The translations under genes and the position numbers were made by a program. The notes below the pieces were generated by a model, which was not told the origin of the DNA, searched no databases, and saw nothing but the letters and a program-made list of their open reading frames with translations. Positions 30,024 to 38,272 of a stretch of DNA of 64,000 nucleotides are shown here, piece after piece. Source of the DNA: Candidatus Hydrogenedentota bacterium (lineage in GTDB: Bacteria; Hydrogenedentota; Hydrogenedentia; Hydrogenedentales; SLHB01). Numbering within the stretch: position 1 is the stretch's first letter; every line of letters begins with the position of its first letter. The stretch lies in the NCBI GenBank assembly GCA_020848835.1, contig JADLHJ010000013.1:1-64000 (forward strand). The letters run 5' to 3'.

Positions 30024-30584
30024 TTATCCGAAGTCTTCCACGTGGTGCGACATGATCAATAAATCGTGCGTGCGGTCGTTGCGGTCCATGACCCAATCGG
30101 TGAGCAGCGCCTCGGCGCGGAAGCCGAGGTCTTCGAAGAGTTGCCGGACATAGGGCTGGTCGGCGGCCATTTGCACGAAGATGCGGTGCAATTTTTTCTC
30201 GCGTGCGATCTGAAAAATTTCGACGGCGAGCCTGCGACCGAGGCCGAGCTTACGGCGGTCACTTTGCACCAGAATGCGAATTTGGCCGAGGTGCCGGGTC
30301 CAGTTCGTCTCGTTGAAATGCAAGGTGCCGTAGCCGATGATCGAGTCGCCCTCGCACGCGAGCACAGAGATGGTGTTACCTTCCTCAATGTGCTCGATCC
30401 ACTGCCCGACGACCACCGGCCTCGTTATATCAACGCGCAGGAACATCAAATCGTCCTGCTTCAGCGATTGGGCGAACGCCACCACTGCGTCGTGGTCTTC
30501 GCGTCCCATCAACCGAAAGGTGATCTCGTTCCCGTCAATAACGTCCGTCCACGGATACGTCCGCGTCATCTGCGCCTGCGACAC
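30024..30584 (-). CDS. GNAT family N-acetyltransferase
   Basis: A cytosolic acetyltransferase of 186 residues. The acetyl-CoA motif is seen as ILVQSDRRKLGLGRRLAVEI near 107-126, close to the Q/RxxGxG/A pattern. The C-terminal LFEDLGFRAEALLTDWVMD is typical of the subfamily that resembles the acetyltransferase part of Pat-type protein acetylases. The start is a GTG at 30584 with GGGAGGG 6 bases upstream. It is the first gene of a two-gene unit with the BMC-T gene (8-base gap), so the pair may act together. The substrate is unknown. Confidence 0.85.
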   Translation of the reverse strand: MSQAQMTRTYPWTDVIDGNEITFRLMGREDHDAVVAFAQSLKQDDLMFLRVDITRPVVVGQWIEHIEEGNTISVLACEGDSIIGYGTLHFNETNWTRHLGQIRILVQSDRRKLGLGRRLAVEIFQIAREKKLHRIFVQMAADQPYVRQLFEDLGFRAEALLTDWVMDRNDRTHDLLIMSHHVEDFG

Positions 30585-30666
30585 AACATGCCCTCCCTGA
30601 CCTTGCGCTCCATCCTAAGCGCAATGCCTCAAGACATGCAAAGCCCTGGATAGTACTGTGACGCGC

Positions 30667-31035
30667 TTACGCAGCGGCGGGTTGGTGTACGGCTTTTCTG
30701 CGTACCACCGGCGCCTTCTTCTTGCTTTCCTTCGCGGCGGGTTCGCTTACGCGCTTGACGAAATCCGTGGACAGGTCGAACGATGTATCGACCGCTTTGC
30801 GCAGATCGGCGCGGCCTTTCTTCATCGTCTGTACCCATTCCGAGACCAGTTGCTTGCCTTCTTTCGGCATCCACTTGGCCGCGTCAACGCGCTTGAGAAC
30901 GATCTTGTCCGCGCGCGCCTGAATCGAGCCGAGGCGCTTGGCGACACCGTCAAACGCCTTCTTCTCGAGTTCGATGACGCGCAACACGACTTTGGCCGCA
31001 CGCTTCTGGACACTCATCTTCGCATTCTTCTTCAT
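30667..31035 (-). CDS. Small basic helical protein, phasin-like
   Basis: A 122-residue, Lys/Arg-rich, almost wholly helical protein. The first 95 residues are amphipathic, with VSEWVQTMKKGRADLRKAVD and FDLSTDFVKRVSEP resembling phasins (polyhydroxyalkanoate granule coats). The tail is rich in Lys, Ala and Pro (KESKKKAPVVRRKA) and could bind DNA, as some phasins do. No PHA synthase lies nearby, so the assignment is by resemblance only; a nucleoid-associated protein is the alternative. ATG 31035 follows GTGGGGGAAA. An extended -10 promoter lies about 50 bases upstream. The longer frame to 31425 runs antisense to nothing useful and overlaps lpxK. Confidence 0.6.
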   Translation of the reverse strand: MKKNAKMSVQKRAAKVVLRVIELEKKAFDGVAKRLGSIQARADKIVLKRVDAAKWMPKEGKQLVSEWVQTMKKGRADLRKAVDTSFDLSTDFVKRVSEPAAKESKKKAPVVRRKAVHQPAAA

Positions 31036-31084
31036 GACCGTATTTCCCCCACGGTTGTAACTCAGGGAATAAGTCCCTAAAAGC

Positions 31085-31093
31085 AGTATATCA
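31085..31093 (-). promoter_or_regulatory. Extended -10 promoter for the phasin-like gene
   Basis: On the minus strand TGATATACT matches the extended -10 pattern TGnTATAAT in five of six hexamer bases. Transcription would start near 31078, giving a 5' leader of about 42 bases before the ATG at 31035. No good -35 box was found, as is usual for this class. Confidence 0.45.
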
Positions 31094-31205
31094 CGCGGCG
31101 AGACGAAATCGAGAATATTTTCACGATTATATTTTAAGCACACCCAGACTACAATTTGAAGCCATACATGTACGGAGTTTAGTACTGTCGATGTTTCGCG
31201 CTGCG

Positions 31206-32213
31206 CTATCCTGGCCAATCCCCAAGGCGAATCCCAAGCGCAACTACGCCTTCCGAGACCTGCCCCAGTCGCACGGCGTCTTTCTCGGTGACAACCATCA
31301 TGTGACTGCTTCGGAGTGCGTCTGGCGGGATTTGCGCGTGATCGGGGAAGTACCTGCGCTCCACTACGTTTGCGCCAAGCGATTCGAGCGTGGCAACAAA
31401 ACTTTCTGGCCGCGCGATTGCACAAACGGCGACCACGTCCGCGCCTTGGAGAGTGACCGTTTTCAGTGGCGATCCGTCACGAACGTTCCACAGTGCATCC
31501 GGCGCGTGGTACGTGGTGCGTATGGGGCAGTTGGGACATATTGCCTGCAGCCGTTCGCGAAGCGCCGCGACTTCCGCGTCAGTGACGCGGTCACAATGGG
31601 TAAGCAAAATATGCGTTGCGCGGGAAGCCGAATCGATGGGTTCGCGCAGGATGCCGCGCGGCAGCACGTGGCCATTCCCGAAAGGGTTTGTCGCATCCAC
31701 GACCAGCACATTTTCATCGCGCGCCAGTTGCAGGTATTGAAATCCGTCGTCGAGGATAAGGACGTTACAGGCGTGTTGCTCCATTGCCGTGCGCGCGGCG
31801 GCCACGCGATCGGCGCCTTTGGCAATGACAACTTCCGGCACTCGCCGCAGGATCAATGCGGGTTCGTCGCCAATTGTGGCCGCGTTGGAAGACTCCGAGT
31901 TGGCCGTGGCGAAGACCACTTTATCACCGATTTGGTTTGTGGCGCCGTAGCCACGCGTGAGTACTGAGACGCGGTTGCCTGCGGCGATTTCCTGTTGTGC
32001 GCGTTCGATAACCGCGGGGGTTTTGCCCGTGCCACCGGCGGTGAGGTTGCCGAAACTGATTACGCGCGCTTCCACTTTCACCGGTTTTTGAAGCGAGCGC
32101 AAAAACATACCCAGGCGATACACGGGACTGCCGGCGGCAAGGGCGGCGTCGATATACCACGGCACGGGTTGGCCGGTACGAATCTTTTCCGGCAAAGATT
32201 TCAGGAACGTCAT
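31206..32213 (-). CDS. lpxK: Tetraacyldisaccharide 4'-kinase
   Basis: LpxK phosphorylates the 4' position of the lipid A disaccharide at the inner membrane, which shows that the organism makes lipid A. The 335 residues fit the family. The N-terminal hydrophobic helix (about 16-40) anchors it, the P-loop reads SFGNLTAGGTGKTP near 53-66, and LTRGYG near 84 and DDGFQYLQLARD near 155 are family signatures. The ATG overlaps the dprA stop in a 4-base ATGA. No other lpx gene is in the window. Confidence 0.95.
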   Translation of the reverse strand: MTFLKSLPEKIRTGQPVPWYIDAALAAGSPVYRLGMFLRSLQKPVKVEARVISFGNLTAGGTGKTPAVIERAQQEIAAGNRVSVLTRGYGATNQIGDKVVFATANSESSNAATIGDEPALILRRVPEVVIAKGADRVAAARTAMEQHACNVLILDDGFQYLQLARDENVLVVDATNPFGNGHVLPRGILREPIDSASRATHILLTHCDRVTDAEVAALRERLQAICPNCPIRTTYHAPDALWNVRDGSPLKTVTLQGADVVAVCAIARPESFVATLESLGANVVERRYFPDHAQIPPDALRSSHMMVVTEKDAVRLGQVSEGVVALGIRLGDWPG

Positions 32214-33406
32214 TTCGGCGCGAAACGTTTGCCGCTGAACTGGCGCACGAGCCCTTTGAGTTCGAGCAGTGTCAATGCGCTCAATGCCTGAGACACACTC
32301 ACCCGGCAGACCTGCGCAATCTCGTCCACATGCGATCCGTTGGGTGACAACGCGTTGAGGATTTGGCGTTCCTCGTTCGTCGAGGCGCTTGCTTTCGCGG
32401 GCTCGGGCCGCACTACGGGTGCAGGTTGCGGCTTGATCAGCGCAATCGGCGGGCGCGTCACGGGTGCGGGCTCGCGCTCGCTTGGCAAACGCGTCGCGAC
32501 CGCGTTCGATTGTGCGGGCACACGCACACTAGAGGGCAAGTCTAACTCGACGAGAATGTCTTCAACCGACTCGACAAGTTTTGCGCCTTCCCGTATCAGC
32601 AAGTGCGGTCCCTGACTGTTGGTCACGCCGATCTGCCCGGGAATCGCGAAAACCTCTCTCCCCTGCTCTGCCGCTTGCCGCGCGGTGATCAACGCACCGC
32701 TGCTCAGCGGCGCTTCGATCACCAACGTACCGAGGCTCATGCCGCTGATAATGCGATTGCGATACGGGAAGTGTCCGGGCGACGGCGAAGTGCCCATTGG
32801 GAACTGCGACACAACGCTTCCCCGCGCGATGATTTCTTTCATGAGATCGGCGTTTTGTTGCGGATACACCACATCGACGCCGCAACCGAGCACCGCGATG
32901 GTGTTGCCGCCGGCTTCCAACGCACCGCGGTGGGCCGCGGTGTCGATTCCGTTTGCCATGCCGCTGACGACCGTGATGCCGCGCGCGGCGAGTTCGCGGC
33001 CGAACTTCTCCGCCATGCGAGTTCCGTAGGGCGTGGCACGGCGCGTGCCGACGATTGCGACGCAAGGCAACTCTGCTTCGAGCATTCTGCCGCGAATGTA
33101 GAGCAGCAGCGGCGGATCGTAGATTTCCGCGAGTCGAAGTGGATACGCGGGATCTTCCAGCGTGATGAGCGACGCGTCGAACTTCGCCATTGCCGCTTCC
33201 TGGCCCGCTACATCGGCGACATCGCTGTACTGCGCGATGCGTTCGGCGAGCTTTGGTCCCACGACTTCTTCAAGCGATTTTCTACTGGCGTTCAATACCG
33301 CCTCCGGCGTGCGGAAGCGCGCGAGCAGACGAATGAACATGGCCGTACCGACGCCCGGCACCAGCGCGAGCGTGACCCAACTTCGTTGTTCTTCATTCAA
33401 TGGCAT
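32210..33406 (-). CDS. dprA: DNA processing protein DprA
   Basis: DprA binds incoming single-stranded DNA and loads RecA during natural transformation. The 398 residues include an N-terminal helix-hairpin-helix-like part, a Rossmann-fold core (VAIVGTRRATPYGTRMAEKF near 117, GMANGIDTAAHRGAL near 145, VLGCGVDVVYP near 172), a linker rich in Pro and Ala, and a C-terminal winged helix (about 335-395). It starts an operon with lpxK, sharing a 4-base overlap. It diverges from the first CgeB-like gene by about 80 bases. Confidence 0.95.
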   Translation of the reverse strand: MPLNEEQRSWVTLALVPGVGTAMFIRLLARFRTPEAVLNASRKSLEEVVGPKLAERIAQYSDVADVAGQEAAMAKFDASLITLEDPAYPLRLAEIYDPPLLLYIRGRMLEAELPCVAIVGTRRATPYGTRMAEKFGRELAARGITVVSGMANGIDTAAHRGALEAGGNTIAVLGCGVDVVYPQQNADLMKEIIARGSVVSQFPMGTSPSPGHFPYRNRIISGMSLGTLVIEAPLSSGALITARQAAEQGREVFAIPGQIGVTNSQGPHLLIREGAKLVESVEDILVELDLPSSVRVPAQSNAVATRLPSEREPAPVTRPPIALIKPQPAPVVRPEPAKASASTNEERQILNALSPNGSHVDEIAQVCRVSVSQALSALTLLELKGLVRQFSGKRFAPK

Positions 33407-33486
33407 GGAGCAGTAAATTTCCGGCCTGAGTAATCTAGGTAAATGATAGCGAATGCTGCGCTCGAATTAGTAGTGTATGCCCCAAC

Positions 33487-34689
33487 ATGGAAAAGCGGTT
33501 ACAAATATCGCCGGGCATGCGCGCCATGCTCGACTATCCGAAGTTCGCAGGGCCGACGCGCCTGCTGATACTTGAAACGGAATATTTCTTCGACAAAAGC
33601 TGGGTGCGCGCCGCGGCGTCTTTGGGCTGGGATTGCGCGACCGCACCTTCGGCAATGACCGGCGGGCTCACCCGCGATCAGATCGCCACGCTGTTCCGCA
33701 CGGTCGCGGAGTTCAAACCGGATTTTATTCTCACCTCGAATTACGCCGGCATGGACATGCACGGACTGTTCGCGAAGTTCTTCGAAGACGCGCGCATTCC
33801 TTACGTCAGTTGGTTCACGGACACGCCGCGCATGATTCTCTACAACCGCGATGTGTACTGCTCGCCCTACAGTGTTGCCGCGACGTGGGAGCGCGGCTAC
33901 ATCGACCACTTGAAGTCAATCGGTTTTCAACATGTGTACTTCATGCCACACGCCACAGACCCGGAACTCTTCCACGGCCCCGCGCAGGAAACGCATGCAC
34001 GACGGCTTGCCTTCGTTGGCGCGTCGATGATTTCGCACGCGGAGGAGGCCTGGGAAAAGTTGCGCGCGTTTCCGGAAATTACCGCCGCGCTGCGGCACGC
34101 ACTCGACAGAGGCCGTATGACACGCGAGCAGTTCGCGAAGGGGGTAGAAACGATAATCGCGCCGTCATTGCTCAAGGCCTGCGCGCCGCGCGAGCGCCGG
34201 CACTTGGAACTTTGTCTCGTCTACGAGGGCACGCGCCGCATCCGCGCGGAATTGGCGCGCCGCCTTGCACCGTTCGACCTTGAAGTCCACGGCGACGCGG
34301 AGTGGAAACAGGTACACGAACCTTGTTTCGGCGACGTCGGATATTTTGACGCGCTCGCGCCGTTCTATCGCGCGACGGCGATTAACGTAAACTCGACCAG
34401 CATTCAGATGGCGACTTCGGTAAACCAGCGCGTGTTCGACTGCCCGGCCGCGGGCGGATTCCTGATCACGGATGCGCAGGGGGACCTTGCAGAGTTCTTC
34501 GATACGGGTAGCGAATGCGTGACGTACAGGTCAATCGACGAACTGGCAGCGCTGATTGAACGCTACGAGCGCAATGCCCACGAACGCGCGCGCATTGTTG
34601 CGAAGGCGCAAGCGAGAATCTTTTCGGAGCACACGCATGCACACCGGTTGAATGCGCTGGATCGCTACTTGCGCGACCGCTTCGCGTAG
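33487..34689 (+). CDS. CgeB-like glycosyltransferase, copy 1
   Basis: A cytosolic GT-B-fold protein of 400 residues of the CgeB/DUF3880 kind. The N-terminal half (TRLLILETEYFFDKSWVRAA; FILTSNYAGMDMHGLFAKFF; VSWFTDTPRM) is followed by a C-terminal nucleotide-sugar half with NVNSTSIQMATSVNQRVFDC and PAAGGFLITDAQGDL. The related gene at 34790-35995 is convergent and clearly paralogous (VNQRVFDCPAAGGFL is identical). The acceptor is unknown; cell-surface glycan or protein glycosylation are both possible. A family A repeat starts 10 bases after the stop. Confidence 0.82.
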   Translation: MEKRLQISPGMRAMLDYPKFAGPTRLLILETEYFFDKSWVRAAASLGWDCATAPSAMTGGLTRDQIATLFRTVAEFKPDFILTSNYAGMDMHGLFAKFFEDARIPYVSWFTDTPRMILYNRDVYCSPYSVAATWERGYIDHLKSIGFQHVYFMPHATDPELFHGPAQETHARRLAFVGASMISHAEEAWEKLRAFPEITAALRHALDRGRMTREQFAKGVETIIAPSLLKACAPRERRHLELCLVYEGTRRIRAELARRLAPFDLEVHGDAEWKQVHEPCFGDVGYFDALAPFYRATAINVNSTSIQMATSVNQRVFDCPAAGGFLITDAQGDLAEFFDTGSECVTYRSIDELAALIERYERNAHERARIVAKAQARIFSEHTHAHRLNALDRYLRDRFA

Positions 34690-34698
34690 TTTAAGCAC

Positions 34699-34724
34699 GT
34701 AGGGCCGAATTCCGATTCGGCTCG
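34699..34724 (+). repeat. Family A palindromic repeat, copy A3
   Basis: GTAGGGCCGAATTCCGATTC followed by GGCTCG. The stem GCCGAAT/ATTCGGC has a TCCG loop. It lies 10 bases after the stop of CgeB-like copy 1 and forms an inverted pair with A4, 44 bases away. Confidence 0.8.
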
Positions 34725-34768
34725 TCTTGCAACTTCAGGCTAGCGGTTACAGACCAAAATACAGATAC

Positions 34769-34793
34769 AAGCCGAATCGGAATTCGGCTCTAC
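34769..34793 (-). repeat. Family A palindromic repeat, copy A4
   Basis: On the minus strand this reads GTAGAGCCGAATTCCGATTC then GGCTT. The TAG (34790-34792) is the stop codon of CgeB-like copy 2. It is inverted with respect to A3. Confidence 0.8.
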
Positions 34794-35995
34794 GTGAAAT
34801 ATTCCATCACCCAATTTGCAATCGTACGGAGGCGCTGCGCGTAGGTATGTTCGCCGAGGATGCGCTTGCGCGCCGCTTCGACAATCGCGCGCCGCGCGGT
34901 GGATTCATGCATGAAAAACTGGAGCTTGTCCCGGCATTCGTCCAGCGTCGCAAACGTCGCCACTTCGTTCTCCCCGAAAAGCCGGACGATATCGGACTGC
35001 GCATCTGTTAACAAAAAGCCGCCCGCGGCCGGACAGTCGAACACGCGCTGATTCACGGCGGCAGGCATTTGGAGGCTCGTGAAATTCAAATTAACCGGGC
35101 AATTGCGATAAAACCCAGGCAACTCCTCGAAATAATTGAGCGGACCCAACGGATTATCGACGACACTCCTCCAACCTTCGTCGCCGCATACCCGCAAGCC
35201 GCATGGCGTGAGCGCACGGACATGGTCATGCCGCAGACGTCGAGTGCCTTCGAGAAAAAACAGCATCTCAAGATGCCGTTGCTGCTCTGCATCGAGGCGA
35301 CTCACGGTATCGGTGCCGATGACTGCGCCGAGTCCGCTACCCAAGCGCTCGCGCGTCACTGCATCCCCCGCGAATGCGCATTCTGCGATTGGCGCGATCG
35401 CCTGGTCATCGCGTACCGTGCGCCATGCGCGGTCTGCAAACTCGACCATCGAATTGCCGACAAACGTAGGCGGAAATGCAAACGCTTCCGCCGGTGGCGC
35501 ATTGAAGTGCGCCGTGTCCGCGGCAAGCGGCAACCAATGCACATGCGAAAACCCGGCGTCGCGCAGATACGCCGCGTACGTCTCATCCCAAGTCAGCGCG
35601 ACTGCGTGAGGCGAGGCGTAGACGCTCCGGTCCATAACGATCGTGCGCGGGTTGTCCACAAACCAAACAACATATGGCACGCGCAGATCGTCGAAAAATC
35701 GTGCCCACATTCCGTCCACATCCATACCGGCAAGATTGATCGACAAGATAAAATCAGGACGCGTCGTGACAATTGCATCGAGCATCTGCGCAATCTGTTC
35801 GCGCGACGCCGTGCCTTCCATAGCCATTGGCACTGACGCGACCTGCCAGCCCAATTGCCTCGCCGCGGATTCGCACGCGCCGTCGAGCCAATATTGGCTG
35901 CGCAGAATCAGCACGCGCGGCACTTCGCCAGCAAGTTTGTCGTAGCTCATGATCGAGCGGAGGCGTCCGGTAATGCGCAATCGCGGTTCGTTCAT
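34790..35995 (-). CDS. CgeB-like glycosyltransferase, copy 2
   Basis: A 401-residue paralogue of the convergent gene at 33487. It shares the block order: RVLILRSQYWLDGACESAAR, FILSINLAGMDVDGMWARFF, VVWFVDNPRTIVMDRSVYAS, and near the end NLNFTSLQMPAAVNQRVFDC then PAAGGFLLTDAQSD. The two copies have diverged strongly outside these blocks, so the duplication is old. ATG 35995 (MNEPRLRITGRL) aligns best with copy 1 (MEKRLQISPGMR); an ATG at 36004 adds three residues. The stop codon lies in a family A repeat. Confidence 0.82.
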   Translation of the reverse strand: MNEPRLRITGRLRSIMSYDKLAGEVPRVLILRSQYWLDGACESAARQLGWQVASVPMAMEGTASREQIAQMLDAIVTTRPDFILSINLAGMDVDGMWARFFDDLRVPYVVWFVDNPRTIVMDRSVYASPHAVALTWDETYAAYLRDAGFSHVHWLPLAADTAHFNAPPAEAFAFPPTFVGNSMVEFADRAWRTVRDDQAIAPIAECAFAGDAVTRERLGSGLGAVIGTDTVSRLDAEQQRHLEMLFFLEGTRRLRHDHVRALTPCGLRVCGDEGWRSVVDNPLGPLNYFEELPGFYRNCPVNLNFTSLQMPAAVNQRVFDCPAAGGFLLTDAQSDIVRLFGENEVATFATLDECRDKLQFFMHESTARRAIVEAARKRILGEHTYAQRLRTIANWVMEYFT

Positions 35996-36090
35996 GCGGG
36001 GCATCGTATCACCGGTGATGGCGGAGCGCGCAACAGCGGATTTGGGTGCTATACTTCTGCTTTCAATTGAAGAACACGAAGCGAGTTGTT

Positions 36091-38211
36091 ATGAAGTCCT
36101 ACCTGCTTTTACTAACCGCCGCCTGCGCGACCTTCGCCGCGGGCCCAGACAACACAACCTTTCAAAGCTACGCGCCGTATTCGCCGGAACTGGATATTGC
36201 GTCAGACACGGCAATTGTCTACGGCGTGGGCGATTCGTTTGCGCAACGCGCCGCCGACTGGCGGGCGAAGGGTTACGACGTATCGCTGATGACGGGAATT
36301 GCGTGGGGTGAGTACGGCAGCTACTACGGCGAAGGCGACGCGTTCAAGAAAATCGAAGTGCAGACCGAGCGCAACGGCAAATTGCGCATGCATGGCGACA
36401 GCATAAACGTGGGCTATAACGTACCGACCCCAGCGTACATCGAATATATAAAACGGTACATCGATCCCGCTCTGGACGCGGGCGTGCGCGCCGTGTATCT
36501 GGAAGAACCGGAGTACTGGGCGAACACAGGCTGGAGCGAAGCATTCAAGCAAGAGTGGCAACGGTTCTATGGCGAGCCCTGGCAAGCACCCGATTCGAGC
36601 CCGGACGCGCAGTATCGTGCGAGCAAACTGAAATACGAACTGTATTTCAACGCGTTGCGCGAAGTGTTCGCGCACGTGGACGCTCGCGGAAAAGCCAAGG
36701 GCGAATCGATCGATTGTATTGTGCCCACGCACAGCCTGGTGAACTATTCGCAGTGGCGCATTGTGAGCCCCGAAGCGCATCTCGTGGACATCCCGCAGCT
36801 GGACGGCTATGTGGCCCAGGTATGGACCGGCACGGCGCGTTCGCGCAATTCGTATGCGGGTGTCGCGAAAGAACGCACGTTTGAAACGGCGTACCTTGAG
36901 TACGGGCAAATGCTCGCGATGACGCGGCCCACCGGCAAGAAGGTGTGGTTCCTGCACGACCCCGTCGAAGACAATCCAAACCGCAGTTGGAACGACTATC
37001 GATACAACTACGAATGCACCGTCGTCGCATCGCTCATGTGGCCGGAGGTGCATCGCTTCGAAGTGATGCCGTGGCCCGACCGGATTTTTCGCGGACAGTA
37101 TGCAAAAACGGATATGGAGACAAAGTCCGGCGATCGTGCGAGTATTCCCGAGGACTATGCGACCGAAATCCTGACAATTATCAATGCACTGAACAATATG
37201 AATCAGGAAGCGGTCACCTACGAAGCCGGCGCACAGGGCATCGGCGTGGTGATCTCCGACACGGCCATGTTCCAACGCGCGGAACCTACGCCCAGCGATC
37301 CAATGCTGGGTTCGTTTTACGGCCTGGCGCTGCCGTTGCTGAAAGCAGGCGTTCCCATCGAAGTCGTCCAGTTGGAGAATGTTGGTTATCCGGACGCGCT
37401 CTCGCGCTACAAAGTCCTGCTGCTGACATACGAACATCAGAAGCCGCTGAAGGCGGCCTACCACGAAGCGCTCGCCGCGTGGGTGCGAGAAGGCGGTTGC
37501 TTGTTGTTCGTTGACGACGGGAAGGACCCGTATCAAAACGTGCGGGAGTGGTGGAACGAACAAGGCACCACGAATTTGAAAGCTGCCGATCACCTGCTAA
37601 GCACGCTTGGTGTGGACAAGAAGGTATGGGACGGCACAGTCGCCATCGGCCAAGGGTATGTTCGCTGCATTGCAGCAAGTCCTGCAAAGCTCACGTATGA
37701 GAAAGACGGCGCGGACAAAGTACGCGAGTGGGTCAAGGAGTTGCTCGCATTGCGCGGCGAATCGCTGAAGATGACTCCAGGAATCTGCATCCGCCGCGGG
37801 CCCTACGTAATCGCGAGCATGTTCGACGAGTCGCCTCTCGCGGACAGCTCGATGACCATTCGCGGTCGCTTTGTGGATCTTTTTGATCCGTCCTTCCCGG
37901 TAATCACGGAAAAAGTACTTCAACCCAATCAACGGACATTTCTTTACGATATCGAGAAAAGGTTTGGCCCGGCCGTTCTCGCTGCGAGTACGCGGGTAAC
38001 AGTCAAATCCTGCTCGAGCCACGCGTTCGTATTCACAACGCGGGGACCGCTGGGGACACCTGCCCGAATGCGTGTCTTCGTACCGGAACCGAAAAGTATC
38101 ACAATCGAGCCAGCCATGGACTATGTACATAACCGGGATAATGAATCGAAAACCTCGCTCATTGAGATGCCCAATACTGCCGGACTTGTCCAAGTAACGA
38201 TCGCGTATTGA
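36091..38211 (+). CDS. Secreted glycoside hydrolase-like protein (TIM barrel plus GATase1-like domain)
   Basis: A 706-residue exported protein with a signal peptide (MKSYLLLLTAACATFAAG). Residues 30-370 look like a TIM barrel: VRAVYLEEPEYWANTGWSEA has acidic residues where a catalytic acid could sit, and VWFLHDPVEDNP lies near 290. Residues 385-520 (GIGVVISDTAMFQRAEPTPS; VLLLTYEHQKPL; WVREGGCLLFVDDG) resemble the class I glutamine-amidotransferase-like B domain of family 42 galactosidases. A beta domain closes the chain. I cannot place it in a numbered family; a sugar-cleaving role is inferred from architecture. ATG 36091 begins the signal peptide. Confidence 0.65.
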   Translation: MKSYLLLLTAACATFAAGPDNTTFQSYAPYSPELDIASDTAIVYGVGDSFAQRAADWRAKGYDVSLMTGIAWGEYGSYYGEGDAFKKIEVQTERNGKLRMHGDSINVGYNVPTPAYIEYIKRYIDPALDAGVRAVYLEEPEYWANTGWSEAFKQEWQRFYGEPWQAPDSSPDAQYRASKLKYELYFNALREVFAHVDARGKAKGESIDCIVPTHSLVNYSQWRIVSPEAHLVDIPQLDGYVAQVWTGTARSRNSYAGVAKERTFETAYLEYGQMLAMTRPTGKKVWFLHDPVEDNPNRSWNDYRYNYECTVVASLMWPEVHRFEVMPWPDRIFRGQYAKTDMETKSGDRASIPEDYATEILTIINALNNMNQEAVTYEAGAQGIGVVISDTAMFQRAEPTPSDPMLGSFYGLALPLLKAGVPIEVVQLENVGYPDALSRYKVLLLTYEHQKPLKAAYHEALAAWVREGGCLLFVDDGKDPYQNVREWWNEQGTTNLKAADHLLSTLGVDKKVWDGTVAIGQGYVRCIAASPAKLTYEKDGADKVREWVKELLALRGESLKMTPGICIRRGPYVIASMFDESPLADSSMTIRGRFVDLFDPSFPVITEKVLQPNQRTFLYDIEKRFGPAVLAASTRVTVKSCSSHAFVFTTRGPLGTPARMRVFVPEPKSITIEPAMDYVHNRDNESKTSLIEMPNTAGLVQVTIAY

Positions 38212-38272
38212 CATTGTGGCGCGGCGCGCGCATTTGCTACAGTGGTTCCGTGGGTCTGCGGAGTAATTTGGA

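Noticed and set aside
36202-37593. A 463-residue open frame on the minus strand
   Set aside because: It is antisense to the glycosidase-like gene; the plus-strand frame has a signal peptide and coherent domains.
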